Shown piece after piece: positions 24,270 through 33,188 of a stretch of DNA of 64,000 nt. Source of the DNA: CAVPWP01 sp050789285 (GTDB lineage: Bacteria; Pseudomonadota; Alphaproteobacteria; Rhodobacterales; Rhodobacteraceae); NCBI RefSeq assembly GCF_050789285.1, contig NZ_JBOUVX010000001.1:1178001-1242000 (forward strand), in the 5' to 3' direction. The notes under the pieces are model-generated. The model made no database searches. It was not told the origin of the DNA and saw only the letters and a list, made by a program, of their open reading frames with translations. Both the position numbers and the translations under genes were made by a program. The first letter of the stretch is position 1. Every line of letters begins with the position of its first letter.

Positions 24270-25004
24270 ATGTCTGAACCGATCTTTGTCCTTGTCCGCC
24301 CCCAGATGGGCGAGAACATCGGCGCCGCCGCGCGCGGGATGTGGAACTTCGGCCTGAGCCGGATGCGCATCGTCGCGCCACGCGACGGCTGGCCCAATCC
24401 CAGGGCCGTGGCCATGGCCAGCGGCGCGGGGCGGCTTCTGGATGCGGCCCTCATCGTCGACGACACGCCCGGGGCGCTGACCGACACGGCCTATGTCTAT
24501 GCCACCACCGCGCGACCGCGCGACCTGACGACGCCGGTCTTCACGCCCGAGGCCGCGATGGCCGACGCCGCGCGCCGGATCGCCGCGGGGCAGAAGGTGG
24601 CGGTCCTGTTCGGCCCCGAACGCGCGGGGCTTGAAAACGACGACATCGCGCGGGCCAACGCCATCATCACCGTGCCGGTGAACCCCGACTTCCCGTCGCT
24701 GAACCTTGCCCAATGCGTGCTTCTGACGGCCTACGAATGGCGGCGACAGACGGTCGCGGCGGTGCCGGTCGACCCCGGCCTTGCCGGCACCGACTGGGCG
24801 ACCCAGATCGAGGTCGAGAAGCTGGCGGATCACTATCAGGAGCGGCTGGACGAGGCGGGGTTCTTCTTCCCGCCCGAAAAGGCCGACAGCATGAAGCTGA
24901 CCCTGCGCAACCTCTGGAGCCGGATGCCGCTCACGCGGGCCGACGTGCAGACCCTGCACGGCATGCTGCGGCAGATGGTCCGCTGGAAGGACCGCCCCCG
25001 GTGA
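24270..25004 (+). CDS. trmJ: tRNA (cytidine/uridine-32-2'-O)-methyltransferase TrmJ
   Basis: A 244-residue SPOUT-class methyltransferase that 2'-O-methylates position 32 in tRNA anticodon loops. Motifs are FVLVRPQMGENIGAAARGMWNFGL (motif 1), VAVLFGPERAGLENDDI (motif 2) and PSLNLAQCVLLTAYEW (motif 3, trefoil knot). The length matches the family. It is divergent from the TfoX-like gene and lies 57 bp upstream of ctaA in the same direction. Confidence 0.94.
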   Translation: MSEPIFVLVRPQMGENIGAAARGMWNFGLSRMRIVAPRDGWPNPRAVAMASGAGRLLDAALIVDDTPGALTDTAYVYATTARPRDLTTPVFTPEAAMADAARRIAAGQKVAVLFGPERAGLENDDIARANAIITVPVNPDFPSLNLAQCVLLTAYEWRRQTVAAVPVDPGLAGTDWATQIEVEKLADHYQERLDEAGFFFPPEKADSMKLTLRNLWSRMPLTRADVQTLHGMLRQMVRWKDRPR

Positions 25005-25061
25005 CTGGACGCGTCGGGGGGGCCGACCTAGGGTGCCGGGCACGAACAGGACAGGACTGAC

Positions 25062-26207
25062 ATGGCCGGAAAACGCAGCATCTTCGAGGACGTCTCGGCC
25101 GATACGCCGAAGCCCGCCGCCCCCCGGGGCGGGATGATCGACGCGGCGCGCAAGGGCGCGCGCGGGGCGGTGCGGGCTTGGCTCATGGCGCTGTTCGCCC
25201 TGGTCGTGGTGATGATCGCGGTGGGCGGTCTAACGCGGCTCACCGATTCCGGCCTGTCGATCACCGAATGGGCGCCGATCACCGGCGCGATCCCGCCGCT
25301 GAGCGAGTCCGACTGGCAGGCCGAGTTCGACGCCTACCGCCAGATCCCCGAATACCAGCTTCAGAACCGGGGGATGAGCCTTGAGGAGTTCCAGTTCATC
25401 TACTGGTGGGAATGGGGCCACCGGCAGCTTGGCCGGGTGATCGGGCTGGTCTGGGGGCTGGGCTTCCTGTTCTTCTGGGCGACGAAGCGCATCCCCCCGG
25501 GCTGGACCGGGCGGCTTCTGGGGCTGGGCGCGCTTGGCGGGCTGCAGGGCGCGATCGGCTGGTGGATGGTGTCCTCGGGGCTGCGGGGCACGATGCTGGA
25601 CGTGGCCTCCTACCGGCTGGCGGTGCACCTTGGGCTGGCCTTCGTGATCCTCGGCCTGATCGCGTGGTATGTCTTCAAGCTGGGCCGGACCGAGGCCGAG
25701 CTTCTGCAGGCGCGCCGGTCGAAGGACGACAAGCTCTTCTCGCTTGGCACCGGGCTGATGCATTTCGCCTTCCTGCAGATCCTGCTGGGCGCCCTGGTCG
25801 CGGGCATCGACGCGGGCCGCAGCTTTCCCGACTGGCCGCTGATGGCGGGCGGTTTCTTCCCGCCCGACCCGTTCCAGATCGAACCGCTGTGGCGCAACTT
25901 CTTCGAGAATGCCGGCACCGTGCAGTTCATGCACCGCATGGCGGGGTATCTGCTGTTCGTCTTCGGCGTCGTCGTCTGGCTTCGGGGGCGGGCGTCGGCG
26001 AACGCGGGGACGCGTTTTGCCTTCAACGCGGTCTTCGCGGCGCTTCTGGTGCAGGTGACGCTGGGGATCGTGACGGTGATCTACCAGGCGCAGTGGCACG
26101 TCGCCATCACGCATCAGTTCGTGGCCGTGGTCCTGTGGGTGACGATCCTGCGCGCCCGGTTCCTCAGCCTCTATCCCAAGGCCCAATCCGTGAGGTCCGC
26201 CGCATGA
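25062..26207 (+). CDS. ctaA: Heme A synthase (CtaA/Cox15)
   Basis: A 381-residue inner-membrane protein with eight predicted helices. It oxidises the C8 methyl of heme O to the formyl group of heme A for aa3-type cytochrome oxidase. Visible features are GGLTRLTDSGLSITEWAPITG after helix 1, the haem-ligand-containing WEWGHRQLGR and the second-half FMHRMAGY with a later AITHQFVAV. Its length and N-terminal extension match the proteobacterial (Cox15-like, type 2) enzyme. The stop overlaps the start of the M32 peptidase by 4 bp. Confidence 0.95.
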   Translation: MAGKRSIFEDVSADTPKPAAPRGGMIDAARKGARGAVRAWLMALFALVVVMIAVGGLTRLTDSGLSITEWAPITGAIPPLSESDWQAEFDAYRQIPEYQLQNRGMSLEEFQFIYWWEWGHRQLGRVIGLVWGLGFLFFWATKRIPPGWTGRLLGLGALGGLQGAIGWWMVSSGLRGTMLDVASYRLAVHLGLAFVILGLIAWYVFKLGRTEAELLQARRSKDDKLFSLGTGLMHFAFLQILLGALVAGIDAGRSFPDWPLMAGGFFPPDPFQIEPLWRNFFENAGTVQFMHRMAGYLLFVFGVVVWLRGRASANAGTRFAFNAVFAALLVQVTLGIVTVIYQAQWHVAITHQFVAVVLWVTILRARFLSLYPKAQSVRSAA

Positions 26208-27676
26208 GCGCCTATGACGACCTGATGACCTTTCAGCGCGAGACCGAGGCGCTGGCGCAGATCGCGGGCCGCCTGGGCTGGGACCAGGAGACGATGATGC
26301 CACGCGGCGCCTCCGAGCAGCGGGGCGAGGAAATGGCCGCGATCGAGACGGTTCTGCACCAGCGCCGGACCGATCCCCGCATCGGCGACTGGCTGGCGGC
26401 CGCGATGCCCGCCGACGGCGTGGCCGAAGCGCACCTGCGCGAGATCCGGCGCACCTACGAGCGCACCTGCAAGGTGCCGGCGCGCCTTGCGGCCGAGATC
26501 GCGCGTGTGACGTCCGTCGCGCAGGGCGTCTGGGCCGAAGCCCGCGCGTCCGAGGCGTTCGACGCCTTCGCGCCGACGCTGGCCCGGGTCGTGGCGCTGC
26601 GCCAGGAAGAAGCCGACGCGCTGGCCGCGGGCGGCGAACGCTATGACGCGCTGTTGCAGGACTACGAACCCGGCGCGACGGCGGCGAGCATCGGCGCGAT
26701 GTTCGACGCCATGCGCCCGCGGCTTGTCGCGCTGCGCGCGGCGATCCTTGGCTCGGGGCGCGGTCCCGCCGGGCTGCGCGGCACCTTCGACGAGGGGGGG
26801 CAGCTGCGCCTGTCGGCCGAACTCGCACAGGCCTTCGGCTATGACATGGCGCACGGGCGGATCGACAAGGCGGTGCATCCGTTCTCGTCCGGGTCGGGCC
26901 TTGACGTGCGGATCACCACGCGGACGAACCCCGAGGATCCGTTCAACTGCTTCTACTCGACCATCCACGAGGTCGGCCACGCCGCCTACGAACAGGGCGT
27001 CGACCGGGCCTTCCTGCTGACCCCGCTGGGGCGGGGGGTGTCGATGGGTGTCCACGAAAGCCAGAGCCGGATCTACGAGAACCAGATTGGCCGCAGCCGC
27101 GCCTTCACGGGCCACCTTTTCGACCGGATGCGCGCGGTCTTCGGCGATTTCGGCGTGGCCGATGCCGACGCCTTCTACGCCACTGTGAATCGGGTGCATC
27201 CGGGCTTCATTCGCACCGAGGCCGACGAGGTGCATTACAACCTGCACGTGCTGATGCGGTTCGATCTGGAGCGCGCCCTGATCGACGGCGACCTTGCCGT
27301 GGCGGATCTTCCGGGGGCCTGGAACGACCGCTTCGCGGCCGACTTCGGGCAGGCGGTGGACAAGCCGTCGAACGGCTGCCTGCAGGATGTCCACTGGTCG
27401 GTGGGCCTGTTCGGCTATTTCCCGACCTACACGCTGGGCAACGTCTATGCCGGATGCCTGCACGCCGCACTGCGCCGCGATGTGCCCGACCTCGACGCCC
27501 GGCTGGCGATGGGCGACACCACGGCCGCCACGACCTGGCTGCGGGATCGGGTGCAGCGCCACGGCGCGCGTCATCTGCCCGAGGACACGATCCGCGCCGC
27601 GACCGGGTCCGACCCATCGGTCGGCCCGCTTCTCGACTATCTCGAGAGCAAGTTCGGCGCGCTTTACGGGCTGTGA
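26204..27676 (+). CDS. M32 family carboxypeptidase
   Basis: A 490-residue thermostable carboxypeptidase 1 (M32) homologue. It is a zinc metallopeptidase that removes C-terminal residues of broad type except proline. The HExxH motif is in STIHEVGHAAYEQG (about residue 255), followed by GVSMGVHESQSRIYEN with the third ligand Glu. The conserved DRVHPGF-like segment appears as NRVHPGFIRTEADEVHYNLHV. The protein is helical throughout and probably cytoplasmic. ATG 26204 overlaps the ctaA stop (ATGA), implying coupled translation. It converges on the DUF1801 gene 4 bp away. Confidence 0.94.
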   Translation: MSAYDDLMTFQRETEALAQIAGRLGWDQETMMPRGASEQRGEEMAAIETVLHQRRTDPRIGDWLAAAMPADGVAEAHLREIRRTYERTCKVPARLAAEIARVTSVAQGVWAEARASEAFDAFAPTLARVVALRQEEADALAAGGERYDALLQDYEPGATAASIGAMFDAMRPRLVALRAAILGSGRGPAGLRGTFDEGGQLRLSAELAQAFGYDMAHGRIDKAVHPFSSGSGLDVRITTRTNPEDPFNCFYSTIHEVGHAAYEQGVDRAFLLTPLGRGVSMGVHESQSRIYENQIGRSRAFTGHLFDRMRAVFGDFGVADADAFYATVNRVHPGFIRTEADEVHYNLHVLMRFDLERALIDGDLAVADLPGAWNDRFAADFGQAVDKPSNGCLQDVHWSVGLFGYFPTYTLGNVYAGCLHAALRRDVPDLDARLAMGDTTAATTWLRDRVQRHGARHLPEDTIRAATGSDPSVGPLLDYLESKFGALYGL

Positions 27677-27680
27677 GGCG

Positions 27681-28085
27681 TCAGGCGGGGTGAACCGTCC
27701 AGCGCGTGCCAAGGTCGGCCACGCCCGCGCGCACGAGATCCTCGAGCACGGCAAGATCGATGTCCGCCAGCCGCGGGATGTAAAGGCAGGACTTGCCCCG
27801 GCGAGCCTTTCCAAGCCGTGCCATCAGGTCGGGGAAGGGGGTATACCCGGGCAGGACGTAGACCGTGATCTGCCGGTCGGGCACGGCGAAGCCCGTGGCG
27901 AACCAGCGGCCCGAGTGCCCGCTGGCGTAGGTGTAGTCATAGCGCCCGTAGCCGATCATCTTGCCCGACCACAGGCGTGGGGTGAATCCGGTGGCGCGCC
28001 GGAAAAGCGCATCGAGTACCTGCGCGTCGGCGCGCCGTTGCGGGTTCGGCAGGCCGGCGATGTAGGCTTCGGCGTCGTCGGTCAC
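27681..28085 (-). CDS. DUF1801 domain protein (YdhG-like)
   Basis: A 134-residue protein of the DUF1801 family: PNPQRRADAQVLDALFRRATG, then PRLWSGKMIGYGRYDYTYASG and late KSCLYIPRLADIDLAVLEDLV. Members fold like a small alpha/beta domain and have no established function. The start overlaps the enoyl-CoA hydratase stop by 4 bp (ATGA type), so the two are co-translated. A metabolic link is not evident. Confidence 0.85.
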   Translation of the reverse strand: MTDDAEAYIAGLPNPQRRADAQVLDALFRRATGFTPRLWSGKMIGYGRYDYTYASGHSGRWFATGFAVPDRQITVYVLPGYTPFPDLMARLGKARRGKSCLYIPRLADIDLAVLEDLVRAGVADLGTRWTVHPA

Positions 28086-28867
28086 TGCGGCCAGTCCGGT
28101 TTCCGCTTTTCCAGGAAGGCGCCGATGCCTTCGGCGGTGTCGGGGTGCAGCATGTTCTCGACCATGACCTGCCCGGTGAAGGCATAGGCCTGCGCCAACG
28201 GCATCTCGAGCTGTTCGTAGAAGGCGCGCTTGCCGATCCTGACGGCGCTGCCCAGCTTGCCGGCGATGGCGTCGGCCAGTTCGTCGGTCTCGCGCCGAAG
28301 CTCGGCGTCGGGCACGGCGCGGTTCACCAGCCCAAGGTCGACCGCCCGGTCGGCCGACACGAAGGCCCCGGTGGTCAGAAGCTCGAAGGCCTTCTTGCGC
28401 GGCAGGTTGCGGCTGAGCGCGACCATCGGCGTGGAACAGAACAGTCCGATGTTGACGCCGTTCACGCCGAAGCGCGCGGTGTCGGCGGCGATGGCCAGAT
28501 CGCAGGTGGCGACCAACTGGCAGCCCGCGGCGGTGGCAAGGCCCTGCACCTCGGCGATCACCGGCTGGGGCAGGGCGACGATCGCCTGCATGACCTCGGC
28601 GCAGGCGGTGAAGAGTTCCTCGAAGCGCGCGGCGCCGCCGTCGTCCTCGGCCCGGGCGGCGGTCATCTCGGCGAGGTCGTGGCCGGCGCAGAAGGCCCGG
28701 CCAAGGGCCGACAGGACGACGACGCGGATGGCCGGATCGGCCGCCACCTCGTCCAGGGACGCCTGAAGCGCGCCGAGCATCGCCTTGGACAAGGCGTTGA
28801 GCTTGTCGGGGCGGTTCAGCACCAGCCGCGCGATCGCGCCGCGGTCTTCGCGGATCACCAGTGTCAT
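28082..28867 (-). CDS. Enoyl-CoA hydratase/isomerase family protein
   Basis: A 261-residue crotonase-fold protein. The oxyanion-hole motifs are AFCAGHDLAEM (about residue 62) and LATAAGCQLVATCDLAIA, with NIGLFCSTPMVALSRN further on. One of the two usual catalytic glutamates of enoyl-CoA hydratase (EGLAxAxGxEL) is replaced here by the AAGCQL segment. It may therefore be a decarboxylase, isomerase or a variant hydratase (ECHDC3-like). ATG 28867 is preceded by GGAGGGCAAG; an upstream ATG at 28885 is less well placed. It is coupled with the DUF1801 gene. Confidence 0.85.
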   Translation of the reverse strand: MTLVIREDRGAIARLVLNRPDKLNALSKAMLGALQASLDEVAADPAIRVVVLSALGRAFCAGHDLAEMTAARAEDDGGAARFEELFTACAEVMQAIVALPQPVIAEVQGLATAAGCQLVATCDLAIAADTARFGVNGVNIGLFCSTPMVALSRNLPRKKAFELLTTGAFVSADRAVDLGLVNRAVPDAELRRETDELADAIAGKLGSAVRIGKRAFYEQLEMPLAQAYAFTGQVMVENMLHPDTAEGIGAFLEKRKPDWPQ

Positions 28868-28950
28868 CTTGCCCTCCGTTGTCATCCGGGCGAAGTCTAG
28901 GCCGCGACGGGGCCGGGGGAAAGCGGGGGGACAGCCGAGGTGAAACGCGG

Positions 28951-29376
28951 ATGGACGTGACGTTGGACGCAGGCGCGCTTCAGGCCTTCCTGCGGGATCA
29001 CTTTCCGCAGGTCGAGACCCGCTATCACGTCGAAAGCGTGGCCCCGATGCGCCTTGTGGTGCGCATGCCCGTGTCTGAACAGCACCTGCGTCCGGGCGGC
29101 ACGGTTTCGGGGCCGTCAATGTTCGCGCTGGCGGATGTCTCGGTCTATCTTGCGGTGCTGGCGATGATCGGCCCCGAGGCGCTGGCGGTCACCACGAGTT
29201 GCCACATGGACTTCATGCGCAAGCCCGCCGCGGGGCGCGACCTGATTGCCGAGACGCGGCTTCTGAAACTGGGGCGGGCGCTGGCGGTGGGCGACGTGCT
29301 GATCCATTCCGACGGCACCGACGCCCCCGTGGCGCGCGCAAGCCTCACCTATTCGATCCCGCCTCGGCGGGCCTAG
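28951..29376 (+). CDS. PaaI-type hotdog-fold thioesterase
   Basis: A 141-residue hotdog-fold protein resembling PaaI/YdiI acyl-CoA thioesterases: LRPGGTVSGPSMFALADVSVYLAVLAM corresponds to the central helix. AVTTSCHMDFMRKPAAGRDLIAE follows with the typical strand. It would hydrolyse acyl- or aryl-CoA in the cytoplasm; the substrate is unknown. ATG 28951 has GAGGTGAAACGC upstream. It diverges from the enoyl-CoA hydratase gene and converges on the Lrp gene. Confidence 0.87.
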   Translation: MDVTLDAGALQAFLRDHFPQVETRYHVESVAPMRLVVRMPVSEQHLRPGGTVSGPSMFALADVSVYLAVLAMIGPEALAVTTSCHMDFMRKPAAGRDLIAETRLLKLGRALAVGDVLIHSDGTDAPVARASLTYSIPPRRA

Positions 29377-29385
29377 AGGCGCCGA

Positions 29386-29874
29386 TCAAAGGGGCAGGGC
29401 GGTCGTCTCCTTCAGGTTCTCCATCACGAAGCTGGCCGAGACATCGGTCATCTCGACCTTGCGGATCAGCCGTTGGTAGAGCGCGTCATAGGCCGCGACG
29501 TCGGCCACGCGCGCCCGGATCAGATAGTCGAGATCGCCGGTCATCCGGTAGGCGCCCTGGATCTCGGGCATCTCGCGGGTTGCGCTGGCGAAGCGGTCCA
29601 GCCAGTCGGGGGCGTGGCTGCGGGTGCGCACGAAGATGAAGACGGTCAGCCCAAGCCCCAGCTTCTCGGGATCGAGGATGGCGACGCGAGCGCGGATCAC
29701 GCCGGCCTCGTCCATCGCGCGGATGCGTCGCCAGACGGCGTTGCGCGACAGGCCGATTCGTTCGCCGATCTCTTCGAGGCCCAGCGAGCTATCCACCTGA
29801 AGAATCGCGAGAATCCTTCGATCCAGATCATCAAGTGTCACGTCATTTGGCCTTTTTTGTGGAAAATCTCCCAA
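29386..29874 (-). CDS. Lrp/AsnC family transcriptional regulator
   Basis: A 162-residue Lrp-type regulator. The N-terminal HTH (LDDLDRRILAILQVDSSLG then RIGLSRNAVWRRIRAMDEAGVI) is followed by an AsnC ligand-binding domain (FIFVRTRSHAPDWLDRFAS, PEIQGAYRMTGDLDYLIRARV). These regulators form octamers and respond to amino acids. The start at 29874 is the first in frame. The divergent neighbour is a small DUF6356 gene 128 bp away, a possible target. The regulon is unknown. Confidence 0.92.
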   Translation of the reverse strand: MGDFPQKRPNDVTLDDLDRRILAILQVDSSLGLEEIGERIGLSRNAVWRRIRAMDEAGVIRARVAILDPEKLGLGLTVFIFVRTRSHAPDWLDRFASATREMPEIQGAYRMTGDLDYLIRARVADVAAYDALYQRLIRKVEMTDVSASFVMENLKETTALPL

Positions 29875-30002
29875 TTATTTAGCGTATCGACCCAACGAAT
29901 GGGAGCCATTCTCGCGAGTCTTCGCGCATTCTGCTCCTCACAAGGGCGGCTCCGAAACAGGGACGCCAGAACTTGCAGACGCCAGAAACGGAGACGCGCA
30001 GA

Positions 30003-30209
30003 ATGCTGAGCAGACTTTTCCTCGACCACCCTGAAAGCGTCGGCGAAACCTATGGGCAACACGCCCGTTTCGCCTTCGGGTTCTCGTTTCGCCTTTTCGG
30101 CGCGGCCTGTGCGGCGCTGATCCATGCGATCCTGCCCTGGACGTTCGAAAAGACCGCCAGCACGATCGTGGCCGATCTTCACCGGCGCACCCACACCCGC
30201 GGGCGCTAG
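30003..30209 (+). CDS. DUF6356 family small membrane protein
   Basis: A 68-residue protein with the pattern MLSRLFLDHPESVGETYGQHARFAFGFS, the hallmark of DUF6356. One hydrophobic helix (about 26-46) suggests an inner-membrane protein. The conserved HPESVGExYxxH segment is characteristic, but its role is unknown. The start ATG lies at 30003 after GGAGACGCAGA. It ends 4 bp into the convergent YitT-like gene. Confidence 0.8.
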   Translation: MLSRLFLDHPESVGETYGQHARFAFGFSFRLFGAACAALIHAILPWTFEKTASTIVADLHRRTHTRGR

Positions 30210-30844
30210 CGCCCGATGTAGCGGTCCTTGCGGTGATTGACCGCGATGATCGTGTTGGCCACCACCGCGCCCATCAGCGACCAGAGCACCAGGCCGGGAT
30301 CGAGCACGGCAAGCGCCGCCGCGAAGAGGCAGGCGTCGAAGGCCAGTTGCGTCCAGCCCGCCTGCAGGCCGATCCGGTCCTGCAGGTAAAGCGCCAGAAC
30401 GCCCACCCCGCCCAGCGAGGCGCCGTGGCGGAAGATGACGATGAGGCCCAGCCCCGTCACCGCCCCGGCGAGGAAGGCCGCGAGCGGCGGGTCGAGACGC
30501 TCGATCACCAGAAGCTCGGGCAGAACCTCGGACATTCCCGAGACAAGGGCCACGGCGATGAAGCTTTTCACGGTGAAGCGCGGCCCCATGCGCCGCCAGG
30601 CGAGGATATAGAAGGGCAGGTTCACCACGAAGAAGACCGCCCCGAAGGACCAGCCCGTCACATAGGACAACAGCACGCCCAACCCCGCGGTCTGCCCGGT
30701 GATGAGGCCCGCATGGGTCAGGAACAGAAGCCCCAGCGCGCAAAGCGCCGTGCCCACGACAAAGGCCATCGCGTCTTCGGTCAGGCTGTGTTCGATCCGC
30801 GTGTGCGGTTCGTTCGTGGCGGAAGTGGCGGAAGGGTCGCTCAT
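30206..30844 (-). CDS. YitT family membrane protein
   Basis: A 212-residue integral membrane protein with five to six hydrophobic helices and the YitT/DUF161 patterns GLLFLTHAGLITGQTAGLGVLLSY and VIFRHGASLGGVGVLALYLQDR. The family is widespread and of unknown function; transport is often suggested. It follows icd on the same strand but is separated from it by a strong terminator hairpin, so it probably has its own promoter. Its stop overlaps the DUF6356 stop. Confidence 0.88.
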   Translation of the reverse strand: MSDPSATSATNEPHTRIEHSLTEDAMAFVVGTALCALGLLFLTHAGLITGQTAGLGVLLSYVTGWSFGAVFFVVNLPFYILAWRRMGPRFTVKSFIAVALVSGMSEVLPELLVIERLDPPLAAFLAGAVTGLGLIVIFRHGASLGGVGVLALYLQDRIGLQAGWTQLAFDACLFAAALAVLDPGLVLWSLMGAVVANTIIAVNHRKDRYIGR

Positions 30845-30877
30845 GGGCGCGCTTTAATCCCCGCCGCGCCAAAGGAA

Positions 30878-30902
30878 AAGGGCCGGCGCATGGCCGGCCC
30901 TT
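30878..30902 (-). terminator. Terminator hairpin after icd
   Basis: AAGGGCCGGC (30878-30887) and GCCGGCCCTT (30893-30902) form a perfect 10-bp stem around a 5-nt loop. On the minus strand the stem follows the icd stop by 30 bp and is followed by TTCC. The symmetric AAG/CTT ends would allow some action on both strands. Confidence 0.75.
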
Positions 30903-30932
30903 CGTGGTCGGGGTTCCCTTCCCGCGCGCCGG

Positions 30933-32144
30933 TCAGGCCAGCGCCTTGTTGAGGTAGTCGTCGACCTTCTCGAGAAAGCCCATGGTGGTCAGCCACTTCT
31001 GATCCGGTCCTACCAGCAACGCGAGGTCCTTGGTCATGAAGCCGTCCTCGACCGCCTGCACGGTCACGCGCTCGAGCGTTTCGGCGAAGGTCATGAGCTG
31101 CGCGTTGCCGTCGAGCTTGGCGCGGTGCTTGAGCCCGCCGGTCCAGGCATAGATCGAGGCGATCGAGTTCGTCGAGGTCTCCTTGCCGGCCTGGTGCTGG
31201 CGGTAGTGGCGGGTGACGGTGCCGTGCGCGGCCTCGGCCTCGACCACCTTGCCATCGGGCGTCATCAGCACCGAGGTCATCAGCCCGAGCGATCCGAAGC
31301 CCTGCGCCACGGTATCGGACTGCACGTCGCCGTCGTAGTTCTTGCAGGCCCAGACGTAGCCGCCCGACCACTTCAGCGCCGAGGCGACCATGTCGTCGAT
31401 CAGGCGGTGTTCGTAGGTGATGCCCTTCTTCTTGAAGGCATCTTCGAACTCTTCCTCGTAGACCTTCTGGAAGAGGTCCTTGAAGCGGCCGTCATAGGCC
31501 TTGAGGATGGTGTTCTTGGTCGAAAGATAGACCGGCCAGCCCAGGTTGAGCCCGTAGTTCATCGAGGCGCGGGCGAAGTCGATGATCGACGCGTCGAGGT
31601 TGTACATCGCCATGGTCACGCCCGAGCCGGGGGCCTGGAAGACCTCTTTCTCGATGACGGTGCCGTCCTCGCCGGTGAACTTGATGGTCAGCGTGCCCTT
31701 TCCGGGGAAGCGGAAATCCGTGGCGCGGTACTGGTCGCCGAAGGCATGGCGGCCGACGACGATGGGCTTGGTCCAACCGGGGACAAGACGCGGCACGTTG
31801 CGGCAGATGATCGGCTGGCGGAAGATCACGCCGCCCAGGATGTTGCGGATCGTGCCGTTGGGCGACCGCCACATCTCCTTGAGGCCGAATTCCTCGACCC
31901 GGGCCTCGTCGGGGGTGATGGTGGCGCACTTGACCGCGACGCCCACTTCCTTGGTCTTGTTGGCGGCGTCGATGGTGATCTGGTCGTTGGTTCGGTCGCG
32001 CTCTTCGATCCCGAGGTCATAGTAGAGCAGGTCGACGTCGAGATAGGGCAGGACCAGCTTCTTCTTGATGAAGTCCCAGATGATGCGGGTCATCTCGTCC
32101 CCGTCCATCTCGACGACGGGGTTTGCGACTTTGATCTTCGACAT
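30933..32144 (-). CDS. icd: NADP-dependent isocitrate dehydrogenase (eukaryote-like homodimeric type)
   Basis: A 403-residue type II (eukaryote-like) NADP isocitrate dehydrogenase that oxidatively decarboxylates isocitrate to 2-oxoglutarate in the TCA cycle. It begins KVANPVVEMDGDEMTRIIW, with later WRSPNGTIRNILGGVIFRQPI (substrate binding), DMVASALKWSGGYVWACKNYDGDVQSD (metal-binding Asp) and the NADP region EAAHGTVTRHYRQHQAGKETSTNSIASIYAWT. The length fits the roughly 405-residue family form. It is transcribed alone and ends at a strong terminator. Confidence 0.97.
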   Translation of the reverse strand: MSKIKVANPVVEMDGDEMTRIIWDFIKKKLVLPYLDVDLLYYDLGIEERDRTNDQITIDAANKTKEVGVAVKCATITPDEARVEEFGLKEMWRSPNGTIRNILGGVIFRQPIICRNVPRLVPGWTKPIVVGRHAFGDQYRATDFRFPGKGTLTIKFTGEDGTVIEKEVFQAPGSGVTMAMYNLDASIIDFARASMNYGLNLGWPVYLSTKNTILKAYDGRFKDLFQKVYEEEFEDAFKKKGITYEHRLIDDMVASALKWSGGYVWACKNYDGDVQSDTVAQGFGSLGLMTSVLMTPDGKVVEAEAAHGTVTRHYRQHQAGKETSTNSIASIYAWTGGLKHRAKLDGNAQLMTFAETLERVTVQAVEDGFMTKDLALLVGPDQKWLTTMGFLEKVDDYLNKALA

Positions 32145-32295
32145 GGGAAGGCTCCCGCTATTTTGAGGAATCGGCTGCGCGCCTCATAGCCGATCGCGGG
32201 GCCGCGGGAAAGAGTGGTATGCGACGGTATACAGATTTGTCGCAGCCACGGGTCCCACACGGGGAGACGTCGCCGGGTTTGGCCGAACGGGTGGG

Positions 32296-32342
32296 CCGGG
32301 GGCCAGCCCCCGGACCCCCGGGATATTTCCGCCAAGAAGACC
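32296..32342. repeat. Intergenic repeat element with hairpin, copy B
   Basis: The 22-bp block 32321-32342 (GGATATTTCCGCCAAGAAGA plus two C) is the exact reverse complement of 2837-2858. Beside it, CCGGGGG (32296-32302) and CCCCCGG (32307-32313) form a hairpin, as in copy A. It lies between the end of the alpha/beta hydrolase gene and the start of icd. This orientation relative to its neighbours is the reverse of copy A. Confidence 0.6.
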
Positions 32343-32346
32343 TTCG

Positions 32347-33000
32347 TCAGCGCGAGGATTCGCCCAGGCGCCGCTGGACGTAGTCGGTGACGTTGCCGAT
32401 CATCGTGTCCATGTGCGGCTCTTCGAAGAAGTGGCCCGCGCCCTCGATCTCCTGGTGGGTGATCGTGATGCCCTTCTGTTCGTGCAGCTTCTCGACCAGC
32501 GAGCGGGTGTCCTTGGGCGGCGCGACACGGTCGGCGGCGCCGTTGATGATCAGCCCCGAGGACGGGCAGGGGGCGAGGAAGCTGAAGTCGTACATGTTCG
32601 CCGGCGGCGAGACGCTGACGAAGCCGGTGATCTCGGGCCGGCGCATCAGAAGCTGCATGCCGATCCAGGCGCCGAAGGAGAAGCCCGCGACCCAGCAATG
32701 CTTGGCGTTCTGGTTCATCGACTGCAGGTAGTCGAGCGCCGAGGCGGCATCGCTGAGTTCACCGATGCCCTGGTCGTATTCGCCCTGGCTGCGGCCGACG
32801 CCGCGGAAGTTGAACCGCAGCACCGTGAAGCCCAGGTTGTGGAAGGCGTAGTGCAGGTTGTAGACGACGCGATTGTTCATCGTCCCGCCGAACTGCGGGT
32901 GCGGATGAAGAACGATGGCGATCGGCGCGTCCTTCTGCTTTTGCGGGTGGTAGCGACCTTCGAGGCGCCCCTCGGGTCCCGGAAAGATAACCTCGGGCAT
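32347..33000 (-). CDS. Alpha/beta hydrolase, YtmA/CocE-like
   Basis: A 217-residue alpha/beta hydrolase. Features are VLHPHPQFGGTMNNRVV (oxyanion region), RFNFRGVGRSQGEYDQG, the nucleophile elbow GFSFGAW with serine at about residue 108, and the late acid and histidine in NGAADRVAPP and GAGHFF. This pattern is common for conserved proteobacterial hydrolases of unknown substrate. There is no signal peptide. The gene stands between icd and the iscR-suf operon, divergent from the latter. The intergenic region of 188 bp carries an Irr box nearer to iscR. Confidence 0.88.
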   Translation of the reverse strand: MPEVIFPGPEGRLEGRYHPQKQKDAPIAIVLHPHPQFGGTMNNRVVYNLHYAFHNLGFTVLRFNFRGVGRSQGEYDQGIGELSDAASALDYLQSMNQNAKHCWVAGFSFGAWIGMQLLMRRPEITGFVSVSPPANMYDFSFLAPCPSSGLIINGAADRVAPPKDTRSLVEKLHEQKGITITHQEIEGAGHFFEEPHMDTMIGNVTDYVQRRLGESSR

Positions 33001-33073
33001 GGTTCCCCTTGTCTGTCTTGGGCGGATGCGCCCCCGTCCCCTCGGGTATTCTTGACGAATTCCCTCAGGGACC

Positions 33074-33088
33074 TTAGAACCGTTCTAA
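33074..33088. promoter_or_regulatory. Irr box upstream of the iscR-suf operon
   Basis: TTAGAACCGTTCTAA is a perfect 15-bp palindrome of the TTAGAA-N3-TTCTAA type, 100 bp upstream of the iscR start. Irr boxes at this place are known for Rhodobacteraceae iscR-suf operons, where Irr couples Fe-S assembly to haem and iron status. It shares its half-sites with the box before mbfA in this window. Confidence 0.8.
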
Positions 33089-33188
33089 ACAGCGCTACGT
33101 CCGCCGGCCTTGCTGCCTAGCAGGTAAGGTTCGAGGGCTTTGGCGTCAATGATCCTTTGCCGGGAACTACTTCGGGGCGCGCGACCGC